64,000 nucleotides of DNA from Roseiarcus sp963767245 (GTDB lineage: Bacteria > Pseudomonadota > Alphaproteobacteria > Rhizobiales > Beijerinckiaceae): positions 372,001-436,000 of the forward strand of contig CAVYDG010000010.1 in NCBI GenBank assembly GCA_963767245.1, written 5' to 3'. The notes beneath the pieces were generated by a model that was not told where the DNA came from, did no database searches, and was given only the letters and a program-made list of their open reading frames with translations. The number at the start of each line of letters is the position of its first letter. Position 1 is the stretch's first letter. Below are positions 55,027-63,839 of the stretch, one piece after another. A program made the position numbers and the translations under genes.

Positions 55027-55720
55027 ATGCGGCGATGGAGATGGGACGAGAGGGTGAGGTTCAAAGCGACCTCGTCGTGACGTGGGCTGAGATGCCGCGC
55101 TCACTGGGCCACGCGTTTTACGACAGGCTGCAAACGTTGCTGACGGAGGATGGCTTCGACGCGTTCATCGAGACGACCTGCAAGCCCTATTACGCGCCTC
55201 GGATGGGAGCGCCGTCATTGCCGCCGGGCCGTTATTTCCGCATGCACATGGTCGGATATTTTGAAGGGATCGACAGCGAGCGCGGGCATCGTCTGGCGCT
55301 GCTCGGACTCCTATTCGCTGCGAGACTTCCTTCTCTGGCGAACCGGGAGAAGGTTCCGGACCACTCCGGCGTCGTGGTGGCGGCGCCGATCCATTCGGCG
55401 GAGGCTGGCGGCGACGCTCGGTCCCACACTGGAAGAGGCGCAGAAGAACCTCGCCGCTGTGGGTCTTGCGCCGACGTCTGAAGATCCCTGCGATCTTGTA
55501 GCCGACAAGGGTTGTCGCTCGCGCGATGGCCTGAAGGAGCTCGACGGCAGTCACTGGAAAACCCGCATCGCCGCCGCAAGGGCGCGCGACGCGTTGAGCG
55601 AAGCGCTGCACAGAGACGACCATGTCACCGACACGCGACACAACAGGCCGGCTTACTGGCGCGTGACGCAGCAACAAGATTTGCGCGTGAGCTATGGCCG
55701 AAAGTTGGTGAGGGCGCGAA
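55027..55720 (+). pseudogene. DUF772/DDE transposase remnant with internal deletion
   Basis: The N-terminal part reads DLVVTWAEMPRSLGHAFYDR, then DGFDAFIETTCKPYYAPRMG and PSLPPGRYFRMHMVGYFEG. Near 55365 it jumps from REKVPDHS straight to VVVAAPIH, after which the C-terminal segments TLGPTLEEAQKNLAAVGLAP and LVADKGCRSRDGLKELDG follow in another frame. So the catalytic middle is deleted. It is a dead copy of a common rhizobial transposase. Confidence 0.6.
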
Positions 55721-55786
55721 TCGGTGATGGCGGCATCTCGTGGGGATGTTCGGGCGTCCACTTTTCCACCGAACGAGCGATATGCC

Positions 55787-56282
55787 ATGTCTGACGATAG
55801 CGTTGTCAAACTGATTGCGCGAGGGACATTGACGGACAGACTGATCGAAGATGGTTCGCGTGGTTGGCAGCCCGGCATCTCAGGCCGCCCAGGCTGCCGG
55901 AGGAAAGGACGGGATCGCGGGTTATCTCTACAACCGAGAGACGAGGGACAATCCGTCGCCGTTCATGACTGGGCTGGCCAAATCCGCTTGCCGCTCGCCG
56001 GGGAGCAGCGGCGTGGGTGCGATACCGATTATACGGTCGATTGGGCGACGGAGGGGTACTCAATGATGACGACTCGGCAAATCAAACTAAATGAAAACGT
56101 ACACATAGTCATGCGATTATGAGCCGGGCGCGACCGCCGCTGTTTCAGCAGTCTTAAGAGCGAGGTTCGCCGCCTCACCGCGCGCTGTCGTTCCCGAGCG
56201 CCATCGGACGCCCTCGCGAAATCCGGAGTCTCGTTGGCGCCTTCACAGGCAGGCGTCTGCTCATCTAAACGACGCTGCAGTC
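55787..56282. other. Debris with possible IS256 transposase start
   Basis: From ATG 55787, DDSVVKLIARGTLTDRLIED resembles the first residues of IS256-type transposases, after which similarity is lost. A frame continues to 56122 without known motifs. The rest, to the start of ERF similarity at 56283, shows no gene I can support. Confidence 0.35.
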
Positions 56283-57526
56283 AAGCCTCGGTGGTCCAGT
56301 GAAACGATCGGGGCAATCGCGGCGGCGCTGGCGAAGGCACAGGCCGAACTCATCAACCCGGAGAAGTCGCTGATTGCGACCATCCGGGCGTCCGACCCGC
56401 GCGATCATGATCAGACCTTTCGCTATGCGGCGCTCTCGAGCGGCCTCGACATCGTGCGCAAGGCGCTCGGCGGCCACGAAATCGCGACCGTTCAGACGAC
56501 CGCGATCGACAGGGCCGGACTCATCCGTCTCACCACCACGCTCGCCCATTCGTCTGGGGAGTGGCTGTCGTCGGAATGGCCGGTCTGCCCGATCGCCGAG
56601 ACGGCGGCGCCGCGCCGGATGGGATCGGCGCTCACTTACGCGCGACGCTACGCGCTCTTCACGCTTGTCGGCATCGCAGGCGAGGACGATCTCGACGCGC
56701 CGGATCTCGCCGGCACCGCGAAAGCGGATGCTGCTGACAGCGCCGATGAGGTCAGCAAGATCGGGGTAGCAGCGCGACTGCGGTCGGGAACGGCAGCAAA
56801 GGAAAGGGCGTCCGCGACGTCGGCAACTCGCGGCGAGGACAAGCCCATCCGTCCGGCTCGGACCCTTCTGGGCCCGAACAATCAGCGATGTTGCGGGAGC
56901 GGTTGCTCGCCAGTCTTGGCGAGCTCCAATCCGCCGACGAGGCCACCGACTGGGTCCACAAGAACCTCGCGGCGAAGAACACGCTGATCGCCGTCGACGC
57001 GGACAGGGTCGAAGCCGTTTTCCGCGACAGGCTCGAAGCGATCGAGTCGACGTCCATTGCTATCCCCGGAGAATTGCAGTCGGCGCCGGCGGAAGAGTCC
57101 AAACCTCGGGTTGGCAAGCCCTTCGTCTCCCCGATGGACGACGCAGCCGGACCTCCGATCGCCCTGCCCCGGACCGCCGGCAGGCCTGGTCGTCGCGTTG
57201 CGGGTAAGACCATCCGCCAGCGCGACAAGGAGCACTGCAAGTTCGTCGCCTCGCAGCCCTGCATCGTCTGTGGCCGGACGCCGAGCGAGGCGCATCACAT
57301 TCGCTTTGCACAACCGCGGGCGCTCGGCCGCAAGGTCAGCGACGAATACACCATCCCCGTCAGCCGGCTCCATCACCGCGAGCTGCACGGCTACGGCGAC
57401 GAGGCCTCATGGTGGGCCAGCGTCAGCATCGACCCTATGCCGATAGCCCTCGTGCTCTGGCGGCAATCGCGATCCCCGATCGCATCGGAAAGTGCGCGGG
57501 TCGGCCACACCTCATCCTCGACATAA
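56283..57526 (+). pseudogene. ERF-family recombinase with C-terminal HNH-like domain, frameshifted
   Basis: The frame from about 56283 encodes the ERF single-strand-annealing domain: SSETIGAIAAALAKAQAELI, FRYAALSSGLDIVRKALGGH, PVCPIAETAAPRRMGSALTY and ARRYALFTLVGIAGEDDLDA. Near 56880 the reading shifts and the second frame continues SADEATDWVHKNLAAKNTLI to a zinc/HNH-like end, CIVCGRTPSEAHHIRFAQP then SRLHHRELHGYGDEASWWA. The order matches single large ERF proteins seen on rhizobial plasmids and islands. No good start codon is visible and one indel splits it, so it is probably inactive. With the SSB-like gene at 31, it represents plasmid or phage recombination functions. Confidence 0.65.
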
Positions 57527-57574
57527 AACAAGAGGGCCTTCCGAGCATGCACGAAAGGCGTCTGTGTCCCTAGG

Positions 57575-57609
57575 TTAGCTTAGCTTAGCTTAGCTTAGCT
57601 TAGCTTAGC
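57575..57609. repeat. Pentanucleotide repeat (TTAGC)x7
   Basis: Seven perfect head-to-tail copies of TTAGC, in the gap between the ERF remnant and an IS5 remnant. Such tracts change length by replication slippage. It lies in non-coding sequence, so no phase-variable gene is evident. Confidence 0.95.
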
Positions 57610-57626
57610 AATCTAGCAGCCTGTCC

Positions 57627-58210
57627 TCAGTTAAACTGGATGACAGCGGCGACGAGGCGGATTGCGCCGAGGAAGGTTCTCGCGAGCTTATCGTAGCCTG
57701 TCGCTATCGCGCGAAATTGCTTGAGTTTTCCGAAGAGACGCTCGATCAAGTTACGTTCTTTGGAGAGAATGAAGTCGCATTCCATTTTGTCTTTGCGATT
57801 GTTCTTTGGCGGAAAGACGACGGCGATTCTCGTGGGCGCGTCTGCATCGTAACCTTTGTCGCGCCTTGCAGCGCGCCGCAAGCGACGCCTTCGAGCAGTT
57901 GCCCCGCAGCTCAAACATCGTGGACGTGACCGGACGTCGCCTGACCGGATTGCACCTGACCGGATTGCCCAAGGCGTCGGCGAGCGCATGGATATTGTTT
58001 GCCAGACCGCCCCAGAGCGTCCGAAGGCCTAGTCGTCGCCCCTTTTTTTGCGCCCCGGAGCCGTGTTGATGGGCGCGCATGTCCGTCCGATACGAGAACC
58101 AGGTCGACGAAAAGCCGATTGTCTGGGGCCGTGCCGCCGACATGCCCCTCGGGAAGAAAATCCTTATCCGATCCCACTCATCATCCCGCAATCCATCCTG
58201 ATCCGGCAGA
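57627..58210 (-). pseudogene. IS5-family transposase remnant
   Basis: The minus strand keeps the C-terminus KGYDADAPTRIAVVFPPKNN, then DKMECDFILSKERNLIERLF and GKLKQFRAIATGYDKLARTF to a stop at 57627. Further right, in other frames, are LRDDEWDRIRIFFPRG, HVGGTAPDNRLFVDLVLV and AHQHGSGAQKKG, then NIHALADALGNPVR. The order is that of an IS5 transposase with internal deletions and frameshifts. It is not functional. Confidence 0.6.
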
Positions 58211-58319
58211 CAAGATAAATGCCTTCTTGTGCGCCGCCGCGCCGTGGGGGTTGCGAGGCGCAAAGCCGGCGGACGGCGGAGGCGATGCGCGAAACTCCCG
58301 TCGTAGTGGGACTCTGCGC

Positions 58320-58440
58320 CCGCGGGGGCATAGTGCGCGCTGCGAGGCGGCCGACCGACCTTCCTCCCAGAAAACCACCTCGTCAAAGGTTCGGTGAGTA
58401 TCTATCCCGATTACGCGTCGGATGCTCCCTATTCGTTCAA
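58320..58440 (-). pseudogene. IS110-family transposase N-terminal fragment
   Basis: The minus strand reads RRVIGIDTHRTFDEVVFWEE then GR, the first RuvC-like segment of IS110 DEDD transposases with the catalytic Asp in GIDTH. It stops after about 25 residues of similarity and is fused to unrelated sequence. Its orientation is opposite to the IS110 C-terminal fragment just to the right. Confidence 0.45.
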
Positions 58441-58471
58441 AGGACGGGAGCGACGGGCTACACGGTCCAAG

Positions 58472-58560
58472 AACGTCAGCAGTGTCTGCCAAGCCTTGAT
58501 CAGGCATTCGACAGCCTTGTCGTATTTGGGCGCGTATTTCTCGACGAAGTCGTCATCGCC
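58472..58560 (-). pseudogene. IS256-family transposase fragment
   Basis: The minus strand encodes DDFVEKYAPKYDKAVECLIK then AWQTLLTFLD, matching the conserved segment before the catalytic Glu in IS256 transposases. Only about 30 codons remain, squeezed between IS110 fragments. Confidence 0.45.
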
Positions 58561-58639
58561 GCTTCCGCCGCGCGCCCCGGCTCGGCGACAGCCAGACCTC
58601 GCGCGATCCTTGTGCGCGTTGGGTTGCATCGACTTCGGG

Positions 58640-59098
58640 GCCTTGTCAAGGCTTTCCTCGAAAAGGAACTCGCCGCCGTCGACGCCGACATCGACACCGT
58701 TGTTCGCGCCTCCCCCGCGTGGCGCGAAACAGAAGACTTGCTCTCTTCCGTTCCCGGCGTCGGACCGGTGACCGCCCGAACCCTCATCGCCGAATTTCCT
58801 GACCTCGGCGGCCTCAACCGCCGAAAGCTCGCCGCCCTCGTCGGCGTCGCGCCTTTCAACCGCGGTTCCGGCGCCTGGCACGGCCATCGAATGATCCGCG
58901 GCGGAAGAACCTCCGCCCAAAACGTCCTGTACATGGCCGCCCTCCCGCTATCCGCCACAACCGGTCGTCAGCTCGACCTACCAGCGCCTCCTCAACGGCG
59001 GCAGACCAAAAAAAGTCGACATCATCCCCTTCCTCCGGCAGTTCCTCACCATCCTCAACGCAATCGTCCGAACGAAATCCCCATGGAAAATCGCTTGA
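58640..59098 (+). pseudogene. IS110-family transposase C-terminal fragment
   Basis: The plus strand reads FLEKELAAVDADIDTVVRAS, LLSSVPGVGPVTARTLIAEF, LAALVGVAPFNRGSGAWHGH and MIRGGRTSAQNVLYMAAL, the Transposase_20 domain of IS110. After a frameshift near 58955 it continues YQRLLNGGRPKKVDIIPFLR then LTILNAIVRTKSPWKIA and a stop at 59098. The RuvC-like N-terminus is missing. Confidence 0.65.
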
Positions 59099-59226
59099 CC
59101 CGCAAGACAGTCGGTCCCACCGTCACCCAGTTTCCCGCATGGCTCGGCTCAAGGTGAAGATCGCCCTTGAGGGGCCGCGCGAAACAAGCGACAATGAACG
59201 ATCTCTAACGCGGACACCATCTATAA

Positions 59227-61665
59227 ATGACGAACCTGGCGAAATTTGAAAAAGGCATCCTCTTGCATCAGCAGGGCAAGCTCGCTGAGGCAGAGCTGCT
59301 CTACGCGGACGTAGTTCAGCACGATCCTGCGCATTTTGACGCCCTGCATAAACTCGGTGTAATTGCACTTAGCACAGACAGAACCCAGCAAGGGATTGAG
59401 TTGATCACGAAAGCGATCGGGCTCAACCCAAACTATGTGAAAGCCCACCTTAGTTTGGGTTACGGGCTCATGAACCTTGGGCTCGCAGAAGTCGCGCTTA
59501 CGAGCTTCGACAAGGCGATCGCACTCGCGCCAAACCATGCGCTGGCTTACAACAACCGCGGAGGGGCGCTGTCGGAACTGAAGCGCTTCGAAGAGGCGCT
59601 TGCAAGCTGCGACAAGGCGATCGCGCTCGAGCCGGATTTCGCGCCGGCTCACATCAACCGCGGATGGGCGCTGTTGGAACTGAAGCGCTTCGAAGAGGCG
59701 CTTGCAAGCTTCGACAAGGCGATCGCACTCGAGCCAGACTTCGCGGAGGCTTACAGCAACCGCGGAGCGGCCCTATTGGAACTGAAGCACTTCGAAGAGG
59801 CGCTTGCGAGCTGCGACAAGGCGATCGCACTCCAGCCAAACTACGCGGCGGCAGACAACAACCGCGGACGCGCGCTGTTGGAACTGAAGCGCTTCGAAGA
59901 GGCGCTTGCAAGCTGCGACAAGGCGATCGCACTCGCGCCAGACTTCGCGCCGACTTACAGCAACCGCGGACGGGCGTTGTACGGACTGAAGCGCTTCGAA
60001 GAGGCGCTTGCGAGCTGCGACAAGGCGATCGCGCTCGCGCCAGACTTCGCGGAGGCCTACAGCAACCGCGGAGCGGCGCTGGTCGGGCTGAAGCGCTTCG
60101 AAGAGGCGCTTGCAAGCTGCGACAAGGCGATCACACTCGAGCCAGACGATCTAACAGCATGGTTGTGTTCGGGGGTCGTTTACTTCGAATCGAACTGCAA
60201 AGATAAGGCCATTTCGTGTCTGGAAAGGGCGATTGAACTCGATCCATCGGATTCTCGGGCGCGTTTTGGATCTTGTATGATGGAATTGCCGATTCTTTAT
60301 CGAGAAGAAACTGAAATTTTGGAATCAAGGCGTAATTATGAAAGGAAACTCCGGTCCTTGTGTGATGCTTTCGAATCGGAAGACCTGAACGGCGACCTCG
60401 CAAGAGCAATTTCTCTCCCCTTCTATTTAGCCTATCAGGGATACTGCGATCTTGATCTGCAATCGCTCTATGGCTCGCTCGTTTGCAAAATCATGTACGG
60501 TAAGTATTCAGTTCCCACTTTACCTGCGCCGCCTGCTGTCGGGGAACCGGTGAGGGTTGGCTTTGTCAGCAGCTTCTTCTGGAATCACTCTAACTGGAAA
60601 ATTCCTATCAAGGGCTGGATTAGCCAGTTGGATCGTAGGCGGTTCCAGATATTTGGTTACCACGTTGGGAAGGAGTGGGACGGGGAAACAGCGATCGCTG
60701 CGTCTATCTGTGACCGCTTTATCCATGGATTAACCACAGTTGACGACTGGCGCAACGAAATTCTCGCGAGCGCCCCGCATATTTTAGTCTATCCTGGACT
60801 CCTCATGGAGGACTTGACGCTGCAGCTTGCCGCGCAGCGGTTGGCGCCGGTGCAATGTAACTCGTGGGGCCATCCCGAGACAAGCGGTATGCCGACATTA
60901 GATTTCTTTATCAGCAGCGACCTTATGGAGCCTAAAGAGGCTTCGAGGCAGTACTCTGAGAAGTTAATTCGGCTTCCCAATCTATCGGTTTACTGCGTGG
61001 AAACGCAGAGAAAAGCGATAAAAAAGAAACGTTCTGAATTTGGATTACGGTCCAATTCGACAGTGTTTTGGTGCGGACAATCCCTCTTCAAATACTTGCC
61101 GCAATACGATTTCGTATTCGCGAATATTGCTACACGCGTCGATAATTGTCAGTTTGTTTTTATACGGCACACCGGTTCGTCAGAAGTCACTAAGCACTTT
61201 ATGGAGCGACTAGATCGCGCATTTCGACTGAACGGATTGAATTTTTCTCGTTATTGTGTGTTCTCGCCACGTCTGAGTTCAGAGGGGTTTATTAACGCAA
61301 TTGGACAGTGCGATTTAATACTAGATAGTATTGGCTGGTCAGGCTTTAATTCAACTTTAGAGAGCTTAGAGTGGGACTTGCCCATCGTTACGATTCAGGG
61401 ATCTCTGATGCGTGGACGCCATACCGCCGCGATACTACAAATGATGGGTGTTCTGGATACCATAGCGACCACCATTAACGATTACGTCTCAATCGCGGTC
61501 AAGTTGGCGAACAATCCTGCTGAAAGGACCGCAGTCAGTCGTTCCATTGCAGACGCCAAACATCGCCTTTATCGTGACCGTAGTTGCGTTTCGGCACTCG
61601 AGGAATTCCTGGAAAATGTTGCCCGCCAAGGGTTGCCGACCATGTCCTCGACGATGAAGGCGTAG
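59227..61665 (+). CDS. TPR-repeat O-GlcNAc-transferase-like protein (SPINDLY/GT41 type)
   Basis: An 812-residue protein. Residues 5-390 are tetratricopeptide repeats: three diverged ones, six nearly identical (59551-60162, ending NRGxALxELKRFEEALASCD-type units), and one or two diverged. Residues about 430-800 form a GT41 catalytic region: VGFVSSFFWNHSNWKIPIKG, NSWGHPETSGMPTLDFFISS, then RLPNLSVYC, IGWSGFNSTLESLEWDLPIV and MRGRHTAAILQMMGV. GT41 enzymes transfer GlcNAc or hexose from nucleotide sugars to Ser/Thr of proteins, with TPRs selecting the substrate. The C-terminal half is more AT-rich than the TPR half. It is the only intact gene between debris and the leader-peptide gene, both read rightward. 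Its substrate is unknown. Confidence 0.85.
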   Translation: MTNLAKFEKGILLHQQGKLAEAELLYADVVQHDPAHFDALHKLGVIALSTDRTQQGIELITKAIGLNPNYVKAHLSLGYGLMNLGLAEVALTSFDKAIALAPNHALAYNNRGGALSELKRFEEALASCDKAIALEPDFAPAHINRGWALLELKRFEEALASFDKAIALEPDFAEAYSNRGAALLELKHFEEALASCDKAIALQPNYAAADNNRGRALLELKRFEEALASCDKAIALAPDFAPTYSNRGRALYGLKRFEEALASCDKAIALAPDFAEAYSNRGAALVGLKRFEEALASCDKAITLEPDDLTAWLCSGVVYFESNCKDKAISCLERAIELDPSDSRARFGSCMMELPILYREETEILESRRNYERKLRSLCDAFESEDLNGDLARAISLPFYLAYQGYCDLDLQSLYGSLVCKIMYGKYSVPTLPAPPAVGEPVRVGFVSSFFWNHSNWKIPIKGWISQLDRRRFQIFGYHVGKEWDGETAIAASICDRFIHGLTTVDDWRNEILASAPHILVYPGLLMEDLTLQLAAQRLAPVQCNSWGHPETSGMPTLDFFISSDLMEPKEASRQYSEKLIRLPNLSVYCVETQRKAIKKKRSEFGLRSNSTVFWCGQSLFKYLPQYDFVFANIATRVDNCQFVFIRHTGSSEVTKHFMERLDRAFRLNGLNFSRYCVFSPRLSSEGFINAIGQCDLILDSIGWSGFNSTLESLEWDLPIVTIQGSLMRGRHTAAILQMMGVLDTIATTINDYVSIAVKLANNPAERTAVSRSIADAKHRLYRDRSCVSALEEFLENVARQGLPTMSSTMKA
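59551..60162 (+). repeat. Six near-identical 102-base TPR-coding repeats
   Basis: Six consecutive 102-base units encode 34-residue TPRs, each containing CTGAAGCGCTTCGAAGAGGC or a one-base variant. Differences are confined to few positions, such as KRF/KHF and EPDFA/APDFA/QPNYA. This implies recent duplication or gene conversion and makes repeat number likely to vary between strains. Confidence 0.9.
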
Positions 61666-61773
61666 ACTTGCTTTGGAAACGAGGGTTGGGGCTTTCGATT
61701 GGCACGATTCGCCCCAAGCAGCAGCTTCGCCCCGGCCACGGCTCAAAGTCCGTGTTCGGAAAGACACCGTCCG

Positions 61774-61850
61774 ATCGCGGTAGGGACGCTCGTTACCAAG
61801 CGCCCCCGCACAGATCCGTACGTGCGGCACTCCCGCATACGGTCGCCCTT
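61774..61850 (-). ncRNA. Group II intron 3' end remnant (domains V-VI)
   Basis: On the minus strand, GACCGTATGCGGG then CCGCACGTACGGATC (61844-61813) forms a 34-nt-class hairpin very close to the domain V consensus GAGCCGTATGCGGG...CGCACGTACGGTTC. It is followed by a second stem, GGGCGCTTGGTAACGAGCG, and CCCTACCGCGAT at 61774, matching domain VI and the 3' splice end. Upstream domains and a reverse transcriptase are absent; IS481 debris adjoins it. Assignment is by memory of the consensus. Confidence 0.5.
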
Positions 61851-61936
61851 CTCGGGGATCGGCTGATGTGTAGTAGCTTGCACTTGATCTGGCGGTCAGC
61901 GTCCGGAGTTTGTTCGGGTCCGCCTGTCGGTTTTGC

Positions 61937-62150
61937 TCAGGCGGCGATCATTTTCTCCTTCGCCAGCGGCGTTGCTTCAAGGAACGTCTGCATAGGGGTC
62001 TTTCCGAAGCACCATTTTCCTTGGTGGGGCCTGGCCTCGTTGAACTCGCGCATCCAGAGGTCGAGGTCTGCCTGCAGGTCCACGATCGTCTCATAGAGCT
62101 TCTTGCGGAAGCCGATGCGATAGAACTCGTCGAGCATGGTCTTGTGGAGC
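61937..62150 (-). pseudogene. IS481-family transposase C-terminal fragment
   Basis: The minus strand encodes LDEFYRIGFRKKLYETIVDL then QADLDLWMREFNEARPHQGK, WCFGKTPMQTFLEATPLAKE and a stop at 61937. This is the last part of the IS481 integrase core. The catalytic Asp residues are missing; only the region after the Glu remains. Confidence 0.7.
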
Positions 62151-62398
62151 GCTCGACGATGCCGTTATTCGGTATGAGATCGGCGGCGCCTCATGGTCCG
62201 GCTGTTCCCGGAAGGGAGCGGGCGATATGGTGAGCCCATCTGGGACACGGGGCGCCGGGAGCACGAAGGTGAGGCAGGCCGTCGACAACCATTGGGCCGA
62301 GAGCCCGAGCTCGTTACCTGGCGGCCCCTTGCGACTGATCAGTAGATGTCGTGTTGCCCGCCAGCTCCCGCTTGAGCGAACAAAACGGAGGAGCCGGC

Positions 62399-62830
62399 AT
62401 GCGCATAATTGGATTGGATATATCCGTCGCGCCTTCGCCGAGGCGGTCGCCTGGGACGACGGCAAGCTCAAACGACTGGGGCGCGTCGACATGCGCCGCC
62501 ATCTTCTCGAGACTTTCGCGAAGAAGCTCATCAAGAAGGACGTGGTCGTCGTCGAAGCGACCGGCAACACGGCGTCGGTCGCGGCGGTGATCGCGCCGCA
62601 CGTCAAGAAGGTCGTGATCGCGAACCCCAAGCAGGTTCGCATCATCGCTCATGCGAAGATCAAGACCGATACGATCGACGCCAGCGTGCTCGCGCAGCTT
62701 TATGCAAGCGGCTTTTTGCCGGAGGTTTGTCCAGACGAGCCGACGCAGGCGCTTCGCCGGCAGGTGACCCGGCGCAATCAGATCGTCCGGCAGCGATCGC
62801 GATTGAAGAATATCATTTCAGTCGATCGTC
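62399..62830 (+). pseudogene. IS110-family transposase N-terminal part, frameshifted and truncated
   Basis: ATG 62399 starts MRIIGLDI, then a frame change near 62420 leads into RRAFAEAVAWDDGKLKRLGR, DVVVVEATGNTASVAAVIAP and AHAKIKTDTIDASVLAQLYA. The DEDD catalytic residues are visible in GLDI, VEATGN and KTDTIDA. Similarity ends at LKNIIS near 62826, after which the sequence is unrelated. The C-terminal domain is absent here. Confidence 0.7.
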
Positions 62831-62907
62831 CACGTGTCCATCGTCATACGATTTGAGACAGATCGTGCCGATCAGGAAGGGAGGTTCTGGCTCATTGGTG
62901 GACGAGG

Positions 62908-63355
62908 TTATGCGACCTGCAGCTGATGCTGCAAGCGGCGGTTGGCGATCGTCTGGCGTTTGATCCTTTTGCGTTCGAGTAGGATGCCTTCGGCCCGTCC
63001 TAAATAGACGTCAGCCGGTGTGAGATTGCCCAGGCTCTCGTGATAGCGGGCATAATTATAATGCTCGATGAAGGCCGCGACCTGCCGCAGGATGCGGTTC
63101 TTGAGCGTTTGATGCCAGCGCTCGATCTTGCCCTGGGTCTGCGGATGGTAGGGCGCTCCACGGACATGCTCGATGTTCTGTTTGTCCAGCCAATCGGCAA
63201 GATCGCTCGCGAGATATGACGAGCCGTTGTCTGACAAGAGCCGTGGCCGGTGAACACGGTCATCTGATCGAGCCCGGACGCCGTCAACGCCAGATCGAGC
63301 GTGGCGGTGACATCCTGCGCCGTCATGGTCGCGCAGCACTCCGTCTGCATCGGGC
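62908..63355 (-). pseudogene. IS3-family transposase (integrase core) fragment
   Basis: The minus strand reads DVTATLDLALTASGLDQMTV then, after a frameshift near 63255, RPRLLSDNGSSYLASDLADW, IEHVRGAPYHPQTQGKIERW and YNYARYHESLGNLTPADVYL to the stop at 62908. SDNG and the Glu in GKIERW are the second and third catalytic residues of the DDE core. The first Asp segment and orfA are missing. Confidence 0.7.
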
Positions 63356-63518
63356 CACTCCTCCGAACCGGCTCAATTCGTTCTCACAAACAACTTTTGC
63401 CTGATTCGGCGGCCCGATGCGCCCCGGGCTAGACCATGCTCTGGGCACCATTGCGGCTCGGAGTGTAACACTTGTGCCACGGGTCCGCCCGGATTGACCC
63501 CGATCAAAAAAGAGCCGG

Positions 63519-63548
63519 TTGACAGCAGGCCATCAGCTCGGCTATGTA
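63519..63548 (+). promoter_or_regulatory. Sigma-70-type promoter of leader-peptide gene
   Basis: A perfect -35 hexamer TTGACA (63519-63524) and a -10-like TATGTA (63543-63548) are separated by 18 bases. The expected start near 63555 leaves about 38 bases of leader before ATG 63593, including GAGGGA. It indicates the peptide gene is its own transcription unit. Confidence 0.55.
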
Positions 63549-63592
63549 AAAAACGCCGGCATATCCCGGTTCATGATTCCTTCGAGGGACAC

Positions 63593-63820
63593 ATGCGCGC
63601 TCTATACAAAGAAGAAATGGCTGTCGTGTCGGGTGGTAGTGCTACCGTCACCCGCAGTGGTAACGGCGTCGGCAACGGCTCCCAGAACGGCGTTCAGAAC
63701 GCCAGCAGAGGAGGGCGTAACATCTTCACGTCTCAGTTGTTGGTGGGCGACGCGAACGTTAACGCTGCTCCGACCGCAATCGATAACAGTAACAGCACCA
63801 CAACCGCAATTAGCATCTAA
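63593..63820 (+). CDS. Double-glycine-leader secreted peptide (bacteriocin-like precursor)
   Basis: A 75-residue peptide from ATG 63593 (GAGGGACAC upstream). The leader MRALYKEEMAVVSGG fits the Gly-Gly leader consensus: Leu at -12, Glu at -8, Met at -7, Val at -4, Gly-Gly at -2/-1. Such leaders are cut and exported by C39-peptidase ABC transporters, one of which is encoded at 48970-53295. The mature part, about 60 residues, is rich in Asn, Gly, Ser and Thr (SGNGVGNGSQNGVQNASRGG, then FTSQLLVGDANVN and NSNSTTTAISI), with no Cys. This composition does not match lanthipeptides or two-Cys pediocins. A promoter and a strong hairpin frame the gene. It may be an antimicrobial, signalling or adhesive peptide; the function is unknown. 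Confidence 0.7.
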   Translation: MRALYKEEMAVVSGGSATVTRSGNGVGNGSQNGVQNASRGGRNIFTSQLLVGDANVNAAPTAIDNSNSTTTAISI

Positions 63821-63839
63821 CCGAAAAGCGAAATAAGAA

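Noticed and set aside
59551..60162. CRISPR array
   Set aside because: Units are 102 bases, adjacent without spacers, and encode TPRs.
59664..60206. Alternative-frame and antisense open frames across the TPR repeats
   Set aside because: They are by-products of the 102-base periodicity; only one frame gives TPR sequence.
63494..63592. N-terminal extension of the leader peptide starting at ATG 63494
   Set aside because: It would span the promoter, and the ATG at 63593 has a ribosome-binding site and begins a canonical leader.
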